A stretch of 64,000 bases of DNA, taken from Candidatus Nitrosopumilus sp. Lineage in GTDB: Archaea > Thermoproteota > Nitrososphaeria > Nitrososphaerales > Nitrosopumilaceae. The DNA lies in contig NZ_JAOULD010000003.1 of assembly GCF_029882185.1 (NCBI RefSeq), positions 24,697-88,696 on the forward strand, written 5' to 3'. Each line of letters begins with the position of its first letter. Positions within the stretch are counted from its first letter, which is position 1. The notes beneath the pieces are model-generated. The model was not told the origin of the DNA. It saw nothing but the letters and a program-made list of their open reading frames with translations, and made no database searches. Below are positions 36,284 through 44,447 of this stretch, piece by piece. The translations under genes were made by a program, and so were the position numbers.

Positions 36284-38041
36284 ATGTCAACCAAATTCAA
36301 TCTTGGAAAAAAACTCGTTTTACTTGTAATGTTAGTTACAATTACTGCATTAGGAATTACATCATACATGAGCACTGATTATGCATCTGAAACTCTCAAA
36401 GAAAGAGGTGGAGAATTATTAATTGGAGAATCTTCTATTAGAGGAGAATCTCTGAGATTATCTTTTGAATCAAGAATTGAACAAAATAATATTCTTGCAA
36501 ACGATCCTATGATTCAATCATTAGTTTTAGAATTGAACAAAATTCCAAATAACAAACTAAAGGAATTCCAAGAGAATAATCGTAGAGACTTTTTAATTCA
36601 GGTTCAAGCATTTCAAGAATTAATTGGTTTTTCAATTGGATTTGAGGATACAAAGATAATTGGCAATAACGGCAAAGTTTTCTTTTCTCTTAGCGGTAAT
36701 GCAGATGAAGATTATATTCAAAATGAATTATTTCAAAAAGGTCTAAAAAAATCATTTATTGTATTTGAACCGACAGAATCTGGTAAAAGATTGGTTGTTG
36801 TTTCTCCAATATTTGCAGATGATAGTAAAAAAGGAGATGAGCCAATTGGAGTGATTATTTCAAAAACTAGAACTACATCAATTGATAATATTTTGCTTAA
36901 TAGAAGTGGACTGGGTGAAACTGGCGAAGTTTACATTGTAAATGATGATTATCTGATGTTATCTGAATCTAGATTCTTTGAAAATGCAGTATTTCATCAA
37001 AAAGTAGATACAATTGGTGTACAGAAATGTTTCAATGAAAAAGAAAACCATGTAGGATTCTATCCAGATTATAGAAATGTTCCAATATATGGTGCATCTA
37101 ACTGTATGCCTGAATTTGGAATTGTTTTACTTGCAGAAATTGATGAAAAAGAACTCGTCGAACCAATCAAAATTTTACAAACTAGAATTTTGCTAACCAG
37201 TTTATTCATAACAATGTTAATGGGATTGCTTGCATACTTTGCTGCAGAATCATTATCACATCCATTAAAAGCCCTCAAAAATGCTGCAAACAAAATTGCA
37301 AATGGTAAGTTTGATGTAAGAACAAACATCACAACCGGTGATGAAATTGGTGAATTATCTCGTGCGTTTGATTCAATGGCACAAAAACTAGAAGAGTCAT
37401 TAATTGAAATCAAAGAGAAAGAAGAAGTTATTAAGCAACTTGAGGGAGGCATGCTTCTAAAGTTTTCCCAACATGAAGAAAATGATTGTGTGGGTGTAAT
37501 TGACATGAGTGATTCCACTAGAATATCATCTAAACTTTCAGATAGCGATGTTAGTAAAATGTATGAAATCTTTCTAAATTTTATGGCTAAAATCATTCTC
37601 AAATACAATGGTGAAGTTGTAAAAAATATTGGAGATGCATTGATGTTCAGATTTGCAAATATTGATTCCAAGGATTCTGCAGCAATGAAGAATGTAATAG
37701 AATGTTGTTTTTCTATGATTGAATCTCATGCTGAACTAAAAAAAGAACTTAATGCAGAAAATATAGATGCACTAGATTACAAAATTAGTGCAACATATGG
37801 TTCTGTTAAGGTAGCTGAAAGTACAACCTCGAAAATTTCAGATATTTTTGGCCCTACAGTTAATAGATGTTTTAAAATTAATTCATTTTGCCCAAAAAAC
37901 AGTATAGTAGTTGACAATAACACGTATGAAAGTCTAAAAGACTGTAAAGAATACGAATTTATGCAATTCTGTTCAATTGAAATCAAACAAAAATACGGTT
38001 ATAGTATTTTTGAAATTAAAAGAAAAGAATCCAAAACATGA
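36284..38041 (+). CDS. Membrane sensor with HAMP and class III adenylyl cyclase domain
   Basis: This 585-residue receptor-type cyclase has a membrane helix (about 11-30), an extracellular Cache-like sensor (30-300), a second helix (about 304-325), a HAMP domain (about 326-380) and a class III cyclase domain (about 395-580). Metal aspartates D407 (VIDMSDSTR) and D451 (KNIGDALMF) have the usual 44-residue spacing. Adenine-selecting K447 and D520 (DIFGPTVN) point to ATP. N527 is kept, but the transition-state Arg is K531. It lies 62 bp after the amt-coupled gene. Product is predicted as cAMP; activity could be reduced. Confidence 0.88.
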   Translation: MSTKFNLGKKLVLLVMLVTITALGITSYMSTDYASETLKERGGELLIGESSIRGESLRLSFESRIEQNNILANDPMIQSLVLELNKIPNNKLKEFQENNRRDFLIQVQAFQELIGFSIGFEDTKIIGNNGKVFFSLSGNADEDYIQNELFQKGLKKSFIVFEPTESGKRLVVVSPIFADDSKKGDEPIGVIISKTRTTSIDNILLNRSGLGETGEVYIVNDDYLMLSESRFFENAVFHQKVDTIGVQKCFNEKENHVGFYPDYRNVPIYGASNCMPEFGIVLLAEIDEKELVEPIKILQTRILLTSLFITMLMGLLAYFAAESLSHPLKALKNAANKIANGKFDVRTNITTGDEIGELSRAFDSMAQKLEESLIEIKEKEEVIKQLEGGMLLKFSQHEENDCVGVIDMSDSTRISSKLSDSDVSKMYEIFLNFMAKIILKYNGEVVKNIGDALMFRFANIDSKDSAAMKNVIECCFSMIESHAELKKELNAENIDALDYKISATYGSVKVAESTTSKISDIFGPTVNRCFKINSFCPKNSIVVDNNTYESLKDCKEYEFMQFCSIEIKQKYGYSIFEIKRKESKT

Positions 38042-38142
38042 TTAAAAAATCATTTGTGCCTAAATTAGACTCATTAAAAGAATGATTCTTTGTGATGAAA
38101 ATAACATCAAGTATTTAATTAACATAGTAACGTCTTTAGAAT

Positions 38143-39135
38143 ATGAAATTTTTGGTATTGTTTACAATATTTACAATTTTAGTATCTTCATCATTTGCTT
38201 ATGCTGATGAATATGTCATTGATATTCCACATGGAGCATATAATCCTGAATTAAATACTCCTGCAGAGGTATGGTATGACCCTCCTCAATTGTTTGTAAC
38301 TGTTGGAGATACTATTACATGGTATAATGATGACAAAGAAGGTCACACAGTTACAAGTGGTGAAGGTTCTGGAAGATTTGGTTGGATGAGTGATAACTTT
38401 GGAAAAGCAAATGGAATTTTTGACAGTGGTAGATTTATGCCAGGAGAGTCATGGTCATACAAATTTGAGGAATCTGGAACATTTTCTTATTATTGCACAA
38501 TTCATCCATGGATGGAAGGAATTGTAATTGTTGAAAAACTTATTCCTGATTATCCACATGATGCAACTGGTAAAAAATTAGAATTCCCATTATTACAATA
38601 TACTCCAGATAGAAGTATAGAAGTAAATCTGGCATGGGATCCGCCTGTAATTAAAACTCATGAAAAAATTCAATTTGTTTATCAATTCTATGATCCACAA
38701 ACAAATTCAAATTTAGCTGAAATGAAATATGATTTTATCATTTTTCAAAATGGACAAGAAATTTTTCGTGATGAGGGTCTGAGTCAAATTGGTGGAGATT
38801 ACCGCAATTTTGTTTTTAGTGATTCTGGATCAATTATAATAAGAATAGAAGGAATTCAATCACCTTCAATTTTTGCTGAGGAAAGTGTTACTGTTTTTGG
38901 TGATATACAAACTAAAGAACAACGTTCTGTTGATTTTACTAGTGCAGTTTATGATAATCCTGAAAAAACATCTCATGAAACTTATCATATAAAACCCGCC
39001 CAAAGACTAACAACTTATTACGAATTAATGTTGTTCATCATTTTGATTCCTGGCATAATGTTCATCATTGCATTGCTTTGGTTAAAGCAAAAACCAAAAA
39101 TCCCTGATGAAAAACCTGGTGCTGTTAAAATCTAA
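38143..39135 (+). CDS. Membrane-anchored cupredoxin (blue copper protein)
   Basis: This 330-residue exported electron carrier has a signal peptide (1-22), a plastocyanin-like domain with copper ligands H68 (EGHTVTSG), C118, H121 and probably M124 (YYCTIHPWMEG), a second beta domain (about 140-275) and a C-terminal membrane helix (about 295-318). Ammonia-oxidising thaumarchaea use many such copper proteins in place of c-type cytochromes. TATA-like TATTTAATTAAC at 38113-38124 sits about 25 bp before the ATG. The exact partner (oxidase or quinol step) is not readable. Confidence 0.88.
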   Translation: MKFLVLFTIFTILVSSSFAYADEYVIDIPHGAYNPELNTPAEVWYDPPQLFVTVGDTITWYNDDKEGHTVTSGEGSGRFGWMSDNFGKANGIFDSGRFMPGESWSYKFEESGTFSYYCTIHPWMEGIVIVEKLIPDYPHDATGKKLEFPLLQYTPDRSIEVNLAWDPPVIKTHEKIQFVYQFYDPQTNSNLAEMKYDFIIFQNGQEIFRDEGLSQIGGDYRNFVFSDSGSIIIRIEGIQSPSIFAEESVTVFGDIQTKEQRSVDFTSAVYDNPEKTSHETYHIKPAQRLTTYYELMLFIILIPGIMFIIALLWLKQKPKIPDEKPGAVKI

Positions 39136-39171
39136 AATAATAAAAAGAAATTAAAAATTGATTGAACTAAT

Positions 39172-39471
39172 CTAATCGATTAATTCAGTCCAACCTTTGA
39201 CGAAGACTGAGTTCTTGTAGAGTGGAACTGGTTGTCCAACAGTAAAGTCCATTGGTCTCATCCAGAAGATTGCTTTTGTTGGGCATACACCGATGCATGC
39301 ACCATCAGAAATACATCTTTCTGGGTAAAAGACAAATGCTTTACCTCTCTTCCAGCCTTCAACTGGTTTTACTCTAAGGACATCTGGTCCAAGTGTGGTA
39401 CAGATTTCTACACATAGTGCGCATCCGATACACATTTGTTCGCTGATGTCTGGAATAATTCCTACTGGCAT
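39172..39471 (-). CDS. Two-cluster ferredoxin-type protein
   Basis: This 99-residue iron-sulfur protein carries a first set CIGCALCVEIC and a second set CISDGACIGVCPTKAIFW, which can bind two [4Fe-4S] clusters. The second set has a longer spacing than CxxCxxC, so that cluster could be altered. A tail ending VKGWTELID follows. It is a likely low-potential electron carrier for the cytosol. The promoter has a TATA (about 39498-39507) and two 14-bp direct repeats upstream, unusual for a housekeeping carrier. Confidence 0.9.
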   Translation of the reverse strand: MPVGIIPDISEQMCIGCALCVEICTTLGPDVLRVKPVEGWKRGKAFVFYPERCISDGACIGVCPTKAIFWMRPMDFTVGQPVPLYKNSVFVKGWTELID

Positions 39472-39524
39472 AACAAAATTAATTCTTGATTTGGCATTAA
39501 TATAATTTGCCTAAAATTATGGTC

Positions 39525-39558
39525 TTATAACGGCGTTTGATAATTTATAACGACGTTT
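39525..39558 (-). promoter_or_regulatory. Paired 14-bp direct repeats upstream of ferredoxin gene
   Basis: TTATAACGGCGTTT (39525-39538) and TTATAACGACGTTT (39545-39558) differ at one base and are 20 bp apart, about two helical turns. Each contains a palindrome AACG-N-CGTT. They lie 54-87 bp upstream of the ferredoxin ATG and about 20 bp beyond its TATA, the position of an activator site. Confidence 0.55.
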
Positions 39559-39582
39559 TAAAATTGATCGCTCTAATCAAAA

Positions 39583-40197
39583 TCAAATATTCTCTTGTTT
39601 TATAATGAATTTACTTGAATTAGCATCTGTTTTCTCTAGAGTGGTAATTACCAAATCATTTTGGATTTTTTTCAGAAAATAAACTCCTGTATTTTCTGAT
39701 GTAATGATATGTTTTCCTCCTGGAGATAGTACCCACTCATCGTCTTTTTTTCTTGCCATGCCAGTAATAATTACAGATGATTTAGTTTGATTTCCAATAG
39801 ATGATAGCAACATAATACATGAATTAATCAATCTTGCAGACTCTAATTCATCAAACAGATTGTAAACCCCATTAAAAGAGTCAATAATTATTAAAAATCG
39901 CTCTTTTGATACTTTAGAAATAATATCAGTTAATCTTTTTTTCCAATCTGATTTATCAGGATAAAAAATCATAACATTTTCTTTTTTTTGAATCATTCCA
40001 GATTGTACATATCCTGTATAAAGTAAATCCATATCCACAATAATTATAGAATTCTCAATAGTATTGATCAATCTATTAAGAAATTCAGTTTTATGAAAAG
40101 GCTTTAAGCATAATATGATATTGGGATTTTTTTGTTTAAATTGAATTTGAATTTTTGTCATATCATCTACAGATAGCTCAGGATTTTTATCCAACAC
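39583..40197 (-). CDS. RecA/KaiC-like ATPase fold lacking a Walker A motif
   Basis: This 204-residue protein has the strand order of RecA-superfamily proteins. SIIIVDMDLLYTGYVQSGMI, a Walker-B-like FLIIIDSFNGVYNLF and SVIITGMARKKDDEWVLSPG resemble RadB/KaiC-type cores. No glycine-rich P-loop is visible in the N-terminal part, so ATP binding may be lost, or the protein may pair with an active partner. The start codon is GTG. It is divergent from the aminotransferase gene, 26 bp between starts. Function unknown. Confidence 0.6.
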   Translation of the reverse strand: MLDKNPELSVDDMTKIQIQFKQKNPNIILCLKPFHKTEFLNRLINTIENSIIIVDMDLLYTGYVQSGMIQKKENVMIFYPDKSDWKKRLTDIISKVSKERFLIIIDSFNGVYNLFDELESARLINSCIMLLSSIGNQTKSSVIITGMARKKDDEWVLSPGGKHIITSENTGVYFLKKIQNDLVITTLEKTDANSSKFIIKQENI

Positions 40198-40223
40198 TGC
40201 TTTAGGAGTTTACAGATATAATA

Positions 40224-41375
40224 ATGAATTTAGTGTCAAAAGACATCCTATCTGATTTTCCAATTTCAGATAAAATCTATCTTAACAATGCATCTGTATC
40301 TCTTATGCCTAATCAAAGCATTGAGGCCATGAAAGAATTCCTTGTTACATACAACTCTATAGGTCCAGATTCAAAAGATTCTGAACCGTTTGTAACTGAG
40401 AAACTTCGTAATGTTAGAAAAACTATCTCAAAAATTATTTCATGTCAACCTGATGAGATAATTCTTACTCAGAGTACAACTGATGGAATAAATTTTGTAG
40501 CAAATGGATTGTCTTTTGAAAATGATTCTAACATAATTATTCGAGGAATGTCACACGAACATCATGCAAATTTTTATCCTTGGATTAAATTAAAAGAAAA
40601 AATTTCTATAAAAAATCTACCGATTGATATCAATGGCTTTTTCAAATTAGATGATCTAGAATCATATCTTGATAATAATACAAAATTGGTTGCTCTTAGT
40701 CATGCATTATACAACACAGGTTCCATATTGCCTGTTGAAACAATAGGAAAAATCCTTCATGACAAAGTCCCATTTTTTATTGACGGGGCACAATCTATAG
40801 GATGCATTGAAGATGTTGACGTATCACGAATTCAATGTGATTTTATGTCTTTTAACGGTTCCAAATGGCTTTGTGGTCCTATGGGCACAGGATTATTTTA
40901 CTGCAACAGAAAATCAAGTGAATTGTTAGAACCTAAGACCATTGGTGGAGAATCTGCAATGATTTATGATGATTCAAAAATAGCATACAAAGAATTACCA
41001 GATAAATTCCAAGCTGGATTTAGAAATTATGTAGGAATAGTAGGACTAGAATCGTCTGCAAATTATTTACTAAATTTTGGGATAAGGAACATTCGTGAAA
41101 AAAATCAATATCTATCAAATCTATTTCGAGAAGAATTGTCAAAAATACCAAATGTCATTCTATATGGTCCAGAAGATCCAAATGATAGAACCAGCATTAT
41201 CTCATTTAATATCAAAGGATCAGATTCACAAGAAATTGTAGACAAACTTGAAAAACAAAATATTGTTTTATCTGTTAGAGAAATAATGGAAAAGAAAATT
41301 GTACGTGCATCTCCTCACTTTTTCAATACTGAATCTCAAATTCTTAAAGTAATTGATGCAATAAAGAAACTATAG
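40224..41375 (+). CDS. Class V aminotransferase (cysteine desulfurase-like)
   Basis: This is a 383-residue PLP fold-type I enzyme of the class V group. It begins IYLNNASVSLMPN, has TQSTTDGINFVANGL, the PLP aspartate/Gln in FFIDGAQSIGCIEDVDV and the Schiff-base lysine in FMSFNGSKWLCGPMGTGL. No clear catalytic cysteine loop is seen near the C-terminus, so it may be an isopenicillin N epimerase-type or other lyase/aminotransferase rather than a true cysteine desulfurase. Its 3' end overlaps the convergent Lrp-like gene by 6 bp. Confidence 0.85.
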   Translation: MNLVSKDILSDFPISDKIYLNNASVSLMPNQSIEAMKEFLVTYNSIGPDSKDSEPFVTEKLRNVRKTISKIISCQPDEIILTQSTTDGINFVANGLSFENDSNIIIRGMSHEHHANFYPWIKLKEKISIKNLPIDINGFFKLDDLESYLDNNTKLVALSHALYNTGSILPVETIGKILHDKVPFFIDGAQSIGCIEDVDVSRIQCDFMSFNGSKWLCGPMGTGLFYCNRKSSELLEPKTIGGESAMIYDDSKIAYKELPDKFQAGFRNYVGIVGLESSANYLLNFGIRNIREKNQYLSNLFREELSKIPNVILYGPEDPNDRTSIISFNIKGSDSQEIVDKLEKQNIVLSVREIMEKKIVRASPHFFNTESQILKVIDAIKKL

Positions 41376-41642
41376 ATTTTCTTGTTCTTCAATTACCATC
41401 ATCGTTAATGTTGATTGAACTTTAGCGATTCTTCTGATTTTGTTGGTAATGATTGCACGTAATTTTTCAGCATCATCAGAGGATAATTTCAAGACAATGT
41501 CATATACGCCATAAACTCCCTGAATTTCAAACTTGACCTGTTCTTCGGCAAGAATTTTCTTAATTTCCTCTATAATTGACTCGTCTGTTCCTAAATCCGA
41601 ATTCAATAATACATATGCTGTAGGCACAAGAAGTTTTTTCAT
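41370..41642 (-). CDS. Stand-alone Lrp/AsnC ligand-binding (RAM) domain
   Basis: This 90-residue protein matches only the C-terminal dimerisation and effector domain of Lrp/AsnC regulators: PTAYVLLNSD, then FEIQGVYGVYDIVLKLSSDD and STLTMMVIEE. There is no DNA-binding HTH. Such free RAM domains can bind amino acids and modify full-length Lrp proteins by mixed assembly. It starts at ATG, about 60 bp from the divergent frameshifted cyclase-family gene. Confidence 0.87.
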   Translation of the reverse strand: MKKLLVPTAYVLLNSDLGTDESIIEEIKKILAEEQVKFEIQGVYGVYDIVLKLSSDDAEKLRAIITNKIRRIAKVQSTLTMMVIEEQENL

Positions 41643-41702
41643 AAACAGTATTTAACCTTTCATTGTTCAAAAACTGATTAATCACCAATACATTATCTTG
41701 AT

Positions 41703-42344
41703 ATGAAACCAATAGATCTCTCACTTTCCATATCTGAATCTCTTCCCACCTTTTCAGGATCTCCAAAACCACAATTCATTACATGGTCAGACATCAACAC
41801 TGATAGGTATAATCTTGAACTCTTGTTCCTAAGCTCACATACAGGAACACATCTTGATGCACCATTTCATTTTGTCAAAAACGGTAAGAAAATCAACCAA
41901 ATTCCACTTGATAGACTCATCGGAAAGGGTATTCTAATAAAACTAAAAAAAATCAAAAACTCTCCTATTACAAAATCTGATATTACATTATTTGAAAAAA
42001 AGAATGGCAAGATTCCAAATCATTCATCAATTTTTTTCTATACTGAATGGCAAAAAATTTAAAAAACGATAATTATTTTACCGAAAATCCAGGTCTAGAT
42101 CCATCTTCAGCTAAATATCTTGCATCAAAAAAAAACCAACCTTGTTGGTATAGATTCTCCAAGTATAGATCTTGGAAAAGATGAATCATTTACTGTTCAT
42201 AAAATTTTATCAAAAAATAATATTCTGATTGTAGAGAATTTGACAAACATGAACAAAATACAGTCTAAGGAATTTGACTTTACTATTCTTCCATTAAAGC
42301 TAAAGGACGCTACAGGCTCACCTGTTCGCGCAGTAGCAACATAA
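41703..42344 (+). pseudogene. Cyclase-family (kynurenine formamidase-like) hydrolase with two frameshifts
   Basis: The family is recognised from HTGTHLDAPFHFVKNG (metal-binding HxGTHxDAPxH), GIDSPSIDLGKDESFTVHKI and LKDATGSPVRAVAT. The first part (41703-42062) stops after the A6/TTT/A6 stretch near 42052-42066. The family sequence (NDNYFTENPGLDPSSAKYLA) continues in another frame to a nine-A run (42127-42135), after which the first frame resumes to 42344. One lost base and one gained base in A runs explain both. The repaired protein would be about 213 residues, the normal family length. It is a sequencing artefact, recent decay, or less likely recoding. Confidence 0.8.
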
Positions 42345-42391
42345 TCTATCATTTCGTAATACTAAAAATGTAGAATAATTATAATTTCATT

Positions 42392-42886
42392 ATGAGCAAA
42401 CCTGGTAATATTTGGAGAAAAGTTCATGGGAAAATCACTAAAAAACCAACAAACTTTTCTTGGCTTATTGAAGAAAAATTAGCTGGTTCTGGTATTCCGA
42501 CTAGTTATGATGAATTTGATTGGCTTCTAAATCAAGGAGTAAAATCAATTGTGACAATGACTGAAAATGCACTTCCAGATGATTGGGTACAAAATATTGG
42601 TTATTTACATGTGCCAACACCTGATTTTACTGCACCTGATATGGACAGAATAGATTCTGCTGTAGACTTCATTCATGAACAAATCAATAATGATCAGGCA
42701 GTAATGGTTCATTGTGCAGCTGGAATGGGCAGAGCAGGAACAATACTGGCATGTTATTTCATTAAATACAAAAAATTTTCTGCAGATGATGCAATTAAAA
42801 AAATTCGAGATGAAAGACCAGGTTCAATTCAATCTGAAGTACAAGAATTAGCTATCGGATTTTATGAAAAACATGTAAGAAATTAG
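42392..42886 (+). CDS. Dual-specificity/tyrosine phosphatase family protein
   Basis: This 164-residue cysteine phosphatase has the catalytic P-loop VHCAAGMGRAGTILACYF, matching HCxxGxxR with Cys as nucleophile. A likely general-acid aspartate is in PTPDFTAPDMDR. Archaeal members dephosphorylate Tyr/Ser/Thr on proteins or act on phosphorylated lipids or RNA caps; substrate not known. It starts at ATG after a frameshifted gene. Its stop lies 1 bp from the end of the convergent small-protein pair. Confidence 0.9.
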   Translation: MSKPGNIWRKVHGKITKKPTNFSWLIEEKLAGSGIPTSYDEFDWLLNQGVKSIVTMTENALPDDWVQNIGYLHVPTPDFTAPDMDRIDSAVDFIHEQINNDQAVMVHCAAGMGRAGTILACYFIKYKKFSADDAIKKIRDERPGSIQSEVQELAIGFYEKHVRN

Positions 42887-42887
42887 T

Positions 42888-43034
42888 TTAAACAAATTCT
42901 GAAACTAATTTTCCATCTACAACTTTAATCTTCAAGATTTTGTCTTCTTGAAAAAACAAAGTTAATCCACCGTCTGAATCAGGATCTTCTATTTTTACAA
43001 GTTCTAGCATTTTGATTGGATCAAATTTTTCCAT
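42888..43034 (-). CDS. 48-residue protein, paralog of the next gene
   Basis: This small ORF, MEKFDPIKMLELVKIEDPDS at the start, ends GKLVSEFV. Its middle (EDPDSDGGLTLFFQEDKI, then IKVVDGKL) matches the upstream 50-residue protein (EPDKEGGITFIFKDNRF, then IKAVDGKI), so the two are tandem paralogs. It reads as a small four- to five-strand beta fold. It starts 9 bp after the paralog's stop. I know no family name; conservation between paralogs argues for real coding. Confidence 0.7.
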   Translation of the reverse strand: MEKFDPIKMLELVKIEDPDSDGGLTLFFQEDKILKIKVVDGKLVSEFV

Positions 43035-43043
43035 TCATATCAC

Positions 43044-43196
43044 CTATTCTGGAATTGATACGGTCTCAATTTTACCATCAACTGCCTTAATGAACATAAA
43101 CCTGTTGTCTTTGAAGATAAAGGTGATTCCTCCTTCTTTATCTGGTTCTTCAACTTCAAGTATTGGTTGTCCTAGCAGACCATCGTATTTTGCCAT
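43044..43196 (-). CDS. 50-residue protein, paralog of the previous gene
   Basis: This is the upstream member of the tandem small-protein pair. It begins MAKYDGLLGQPILEVEEPDK and has FIKAVDGKIETVSIPE at its end. The shared core is acidic-Pro-Asp, Gly-Gly, a hydrophobic strand, a basic turn and VDGK. It starts 31 bp after the stop of the 178-residue gene at 43228-43764, so the three may be one transcript. Function unknown; a small binding or regulatory protein is possible. Confidence 0.72.
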   Translation of the reverse strand: MAKYDGLLGQPILEVEEPDKEGGITFIFKDNRFMFIKAVDGKIETVSIPE

Positions 43197-43227
43197 TGAT
43201 ATTTCCAGAAAAAAGTTCCTTATATCC

Positions 43228-43764
43228 CTAATTGATTGTTATCTCAATTTCACTAGAACTATTTTTGATACTTCCAGTTTCTGTAAAATCATGTTTTTGC
43301 CAGGATGCAAAAGCTTCTGCTCCTATCTTATGTTTACCTGATCCTAAATCAGATGCTTTGAATACAAATTTTTCATTAAAATCAAACAATTCTTGCCTAA
43401 CTTCTTCTTCTGTTAGTCTGATAAATGGTTCAAAATTTTTGGCTACTTGGACCCAAATTCGTCTGTCTTTCATTGGATTGACTAGTTTTGGATTTCTTGT
43501 CCAAAATATTGATGCCTTTCTGTACGTGTCAATGGTTCTTCCTAATTCCTTCTTTCTGAACCCACCAGATGTCAATTTTATACCATATTTCAATTTGAAT
43601 GAAACATCGTTATTGTTGTATGCTTTTGTCCAATTAGCCTCATTAAAGGCATCTCTAATGTCGCCTTCAACTGAAAATTGGACATTTATCTCAATATTTT
43701 CGTCAGAAGAGTACGCATCCTTGGATTTTACTAGTTCAATTGCTGAAATCCTGCTTTCTCCCAT
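43228..43764 (-). CDS. Hypothetical beta-rich protein
   Basis: This soluble 178-residue protein is one I do not recognise. It opens RISAIELVKSKDAYSSDENI, a pattern of beta-sandwich (arrestin- or Ig-like) domains with alternating strands, and has further strands such as SFKLKYGIKLTSGG and KFVFKASDLGSGKHKIGAEA. The latter reads like the last strands of an extracellular-style sandwich, although no signal peptide is present. It starts at ATG, divergent from rpoL by about 50 bp, and heads a run with two tandem small proteins. Confidence 0.7.
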   Translation of the reverse strand: MGESRISAIELVKSKDAYSSDENIEINVQFSVEGDIRDAFNEANWTKAYNNNDVSFKLKYGIKLTSGGFRKKELGRTIDTYRKASIFWTRNPKLVNPMKDRRIWVQVAKNFEPFIRLTEEEVRQELFDFNEKFVFKASDLGSGKHKIGAEAFASWQKHDFTETGSIKNSSSEIEITIN

Positions 43765-43815
43765 TGTTACCGCTCATAATGATTTATATCCGCAATAAGT
43801 GCTTTTTCTGAATAC

Positions 43816-44094
43816 ATGAACGCACAAGTGATCAGTTCCGAGCCTAAAGAAATCAGCCTTTCAATCACTGAAACTGATATTGGAATTTTGTACATAATTC
43901 AGCATGAGCTACTAAAAGCATCAAATATCGATTTTGCAGGTGTTATAGTAAAACATCCTCTTACCAACGAATGTTGGATGAGGATCAATTCTAGTTCAAA
44001 GCCACTTGATGAGATCAAAAAAGCAACAGATTCAGCAATTAAAATGGCTGAAGAGCTCAAACAACTATTCAATTCTAAAATTAAGGTAAATTAA
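43816..44094 (+). CDS. rpoL: DNA-directed RNA polymerase subunit L
   Basis: This 92-residue subunit (Rpo11) pairs with subunit D (Rpo3) to form the assembly platform of archaeal RNA polymerase, equivalent to Rpb11. Recognised from the conserved early strand-helix TETDIGILYIIQHELLK and GVIVKHPLTNECWMRI, with the C-terminal helix (ATDSAIKMAEELKQLF). It starts at ATG and is followed 1 bp later by transcription factor S, then PCNA and aspartokinase, all on the plus strand. Confidence 0.93.
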   Translation: MNAQVISSEPKEISLSITETDIGILYIIQHELLKASNIDFAGVIVKHPLTNECWMRINSSSKPLDEIKKATDSAIKMAEELKQLFNSKIKVN

Positions 44095-44095
44095 A

Positions 44096-44413
44096 TTGAA
44101 ATTTTGCCCCAAGTGTGAGGTTAAATTAAAAAATAGTGGTTCAGGCCTTCAATGCTCTAAATGTGGATATTCTGAAGGAGGAGAATCTAAAACAACAAAA
44201 AAAATAACTACTGAAGAAGAACCTGATTTCTCACTTCTTGCTTTTGAAGGAGATGAAGGTGAAGACACTAACCCAACAGTAAAAATTGATTGTGAAAAAT
44301 GTGGACATGATGAAGCAGTTGGTTGGATGTTTCAAACTAGAAGTGCTGATGAACCTACAACTAGATTTTATAGGTGTCAAAAATGCAAATACACCTGGCG
44401 TGATTACACATAA
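44096..44413 (+). CDS. tfs: Transcription elongation factor TFS
   Basis: This 105-residue protein has two zinc ribbons. The N-terminal ribbon (CPKCEVKLKNSGSGLQCSKC) resembles RPB9/TFIIS domains. The C-terminal ribbon (CEKCGHDEAVGWMFQTRSAD, ending CQKCKYTWRDYT) carries the acidic pair near RSADEPTT that reaches the RNA polymerase active site and triggers transcript cleavage of stalled complexes. The start is TTG at 44096, immediately after rpoL, so the genes are co-translated. Confidence 0.95.
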   Translation: MKFCPKCEVKLKNSGSGLQCSKCGYSEGGESKTTKKITTEEEPDFSLLAFEGDEGEDTNPTVKIDCEKCGHDEAVGWMFQTRSADEPTTRFYRCQKCKYTWRDYT

Positions 44414-44447
44414 CGTTTAACTTGTACTTAAAGAGAAGAAAATTGAT

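Noticed and set aside
37069..37671. 200-residue minus-strand frame
   Set aside because: It is antisense to the cyclase/HAMP domains, which are supported by catalytic motifs.
38078..38092. AAAGAA-TGA-TTCTTT hairpin before the cupredoxin gene
   Set aside because: Six A/T-rich base pairs are weak evidence in this background; position is not tied to the TATA box.
38092..38125. Box C (GTGATGA)-like element suggesting a C/D box sRNA
   Set aside because: No CTGA box D or terminal stem could be paired with it, and it lies in the cupredoxin promoter.
42120..42344. Independent 74-residue gene
   Set aside because: It is the C-terminal part of the cyclase-family gene after the second frameshift, not a separate gene.
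43232..43798. 188-residue plus-strand frame
   Set aside because: It mirrors the 178-residue minus-strand gene, which has better codon character, an ATG start and fits the divergent promoter with rpoL.
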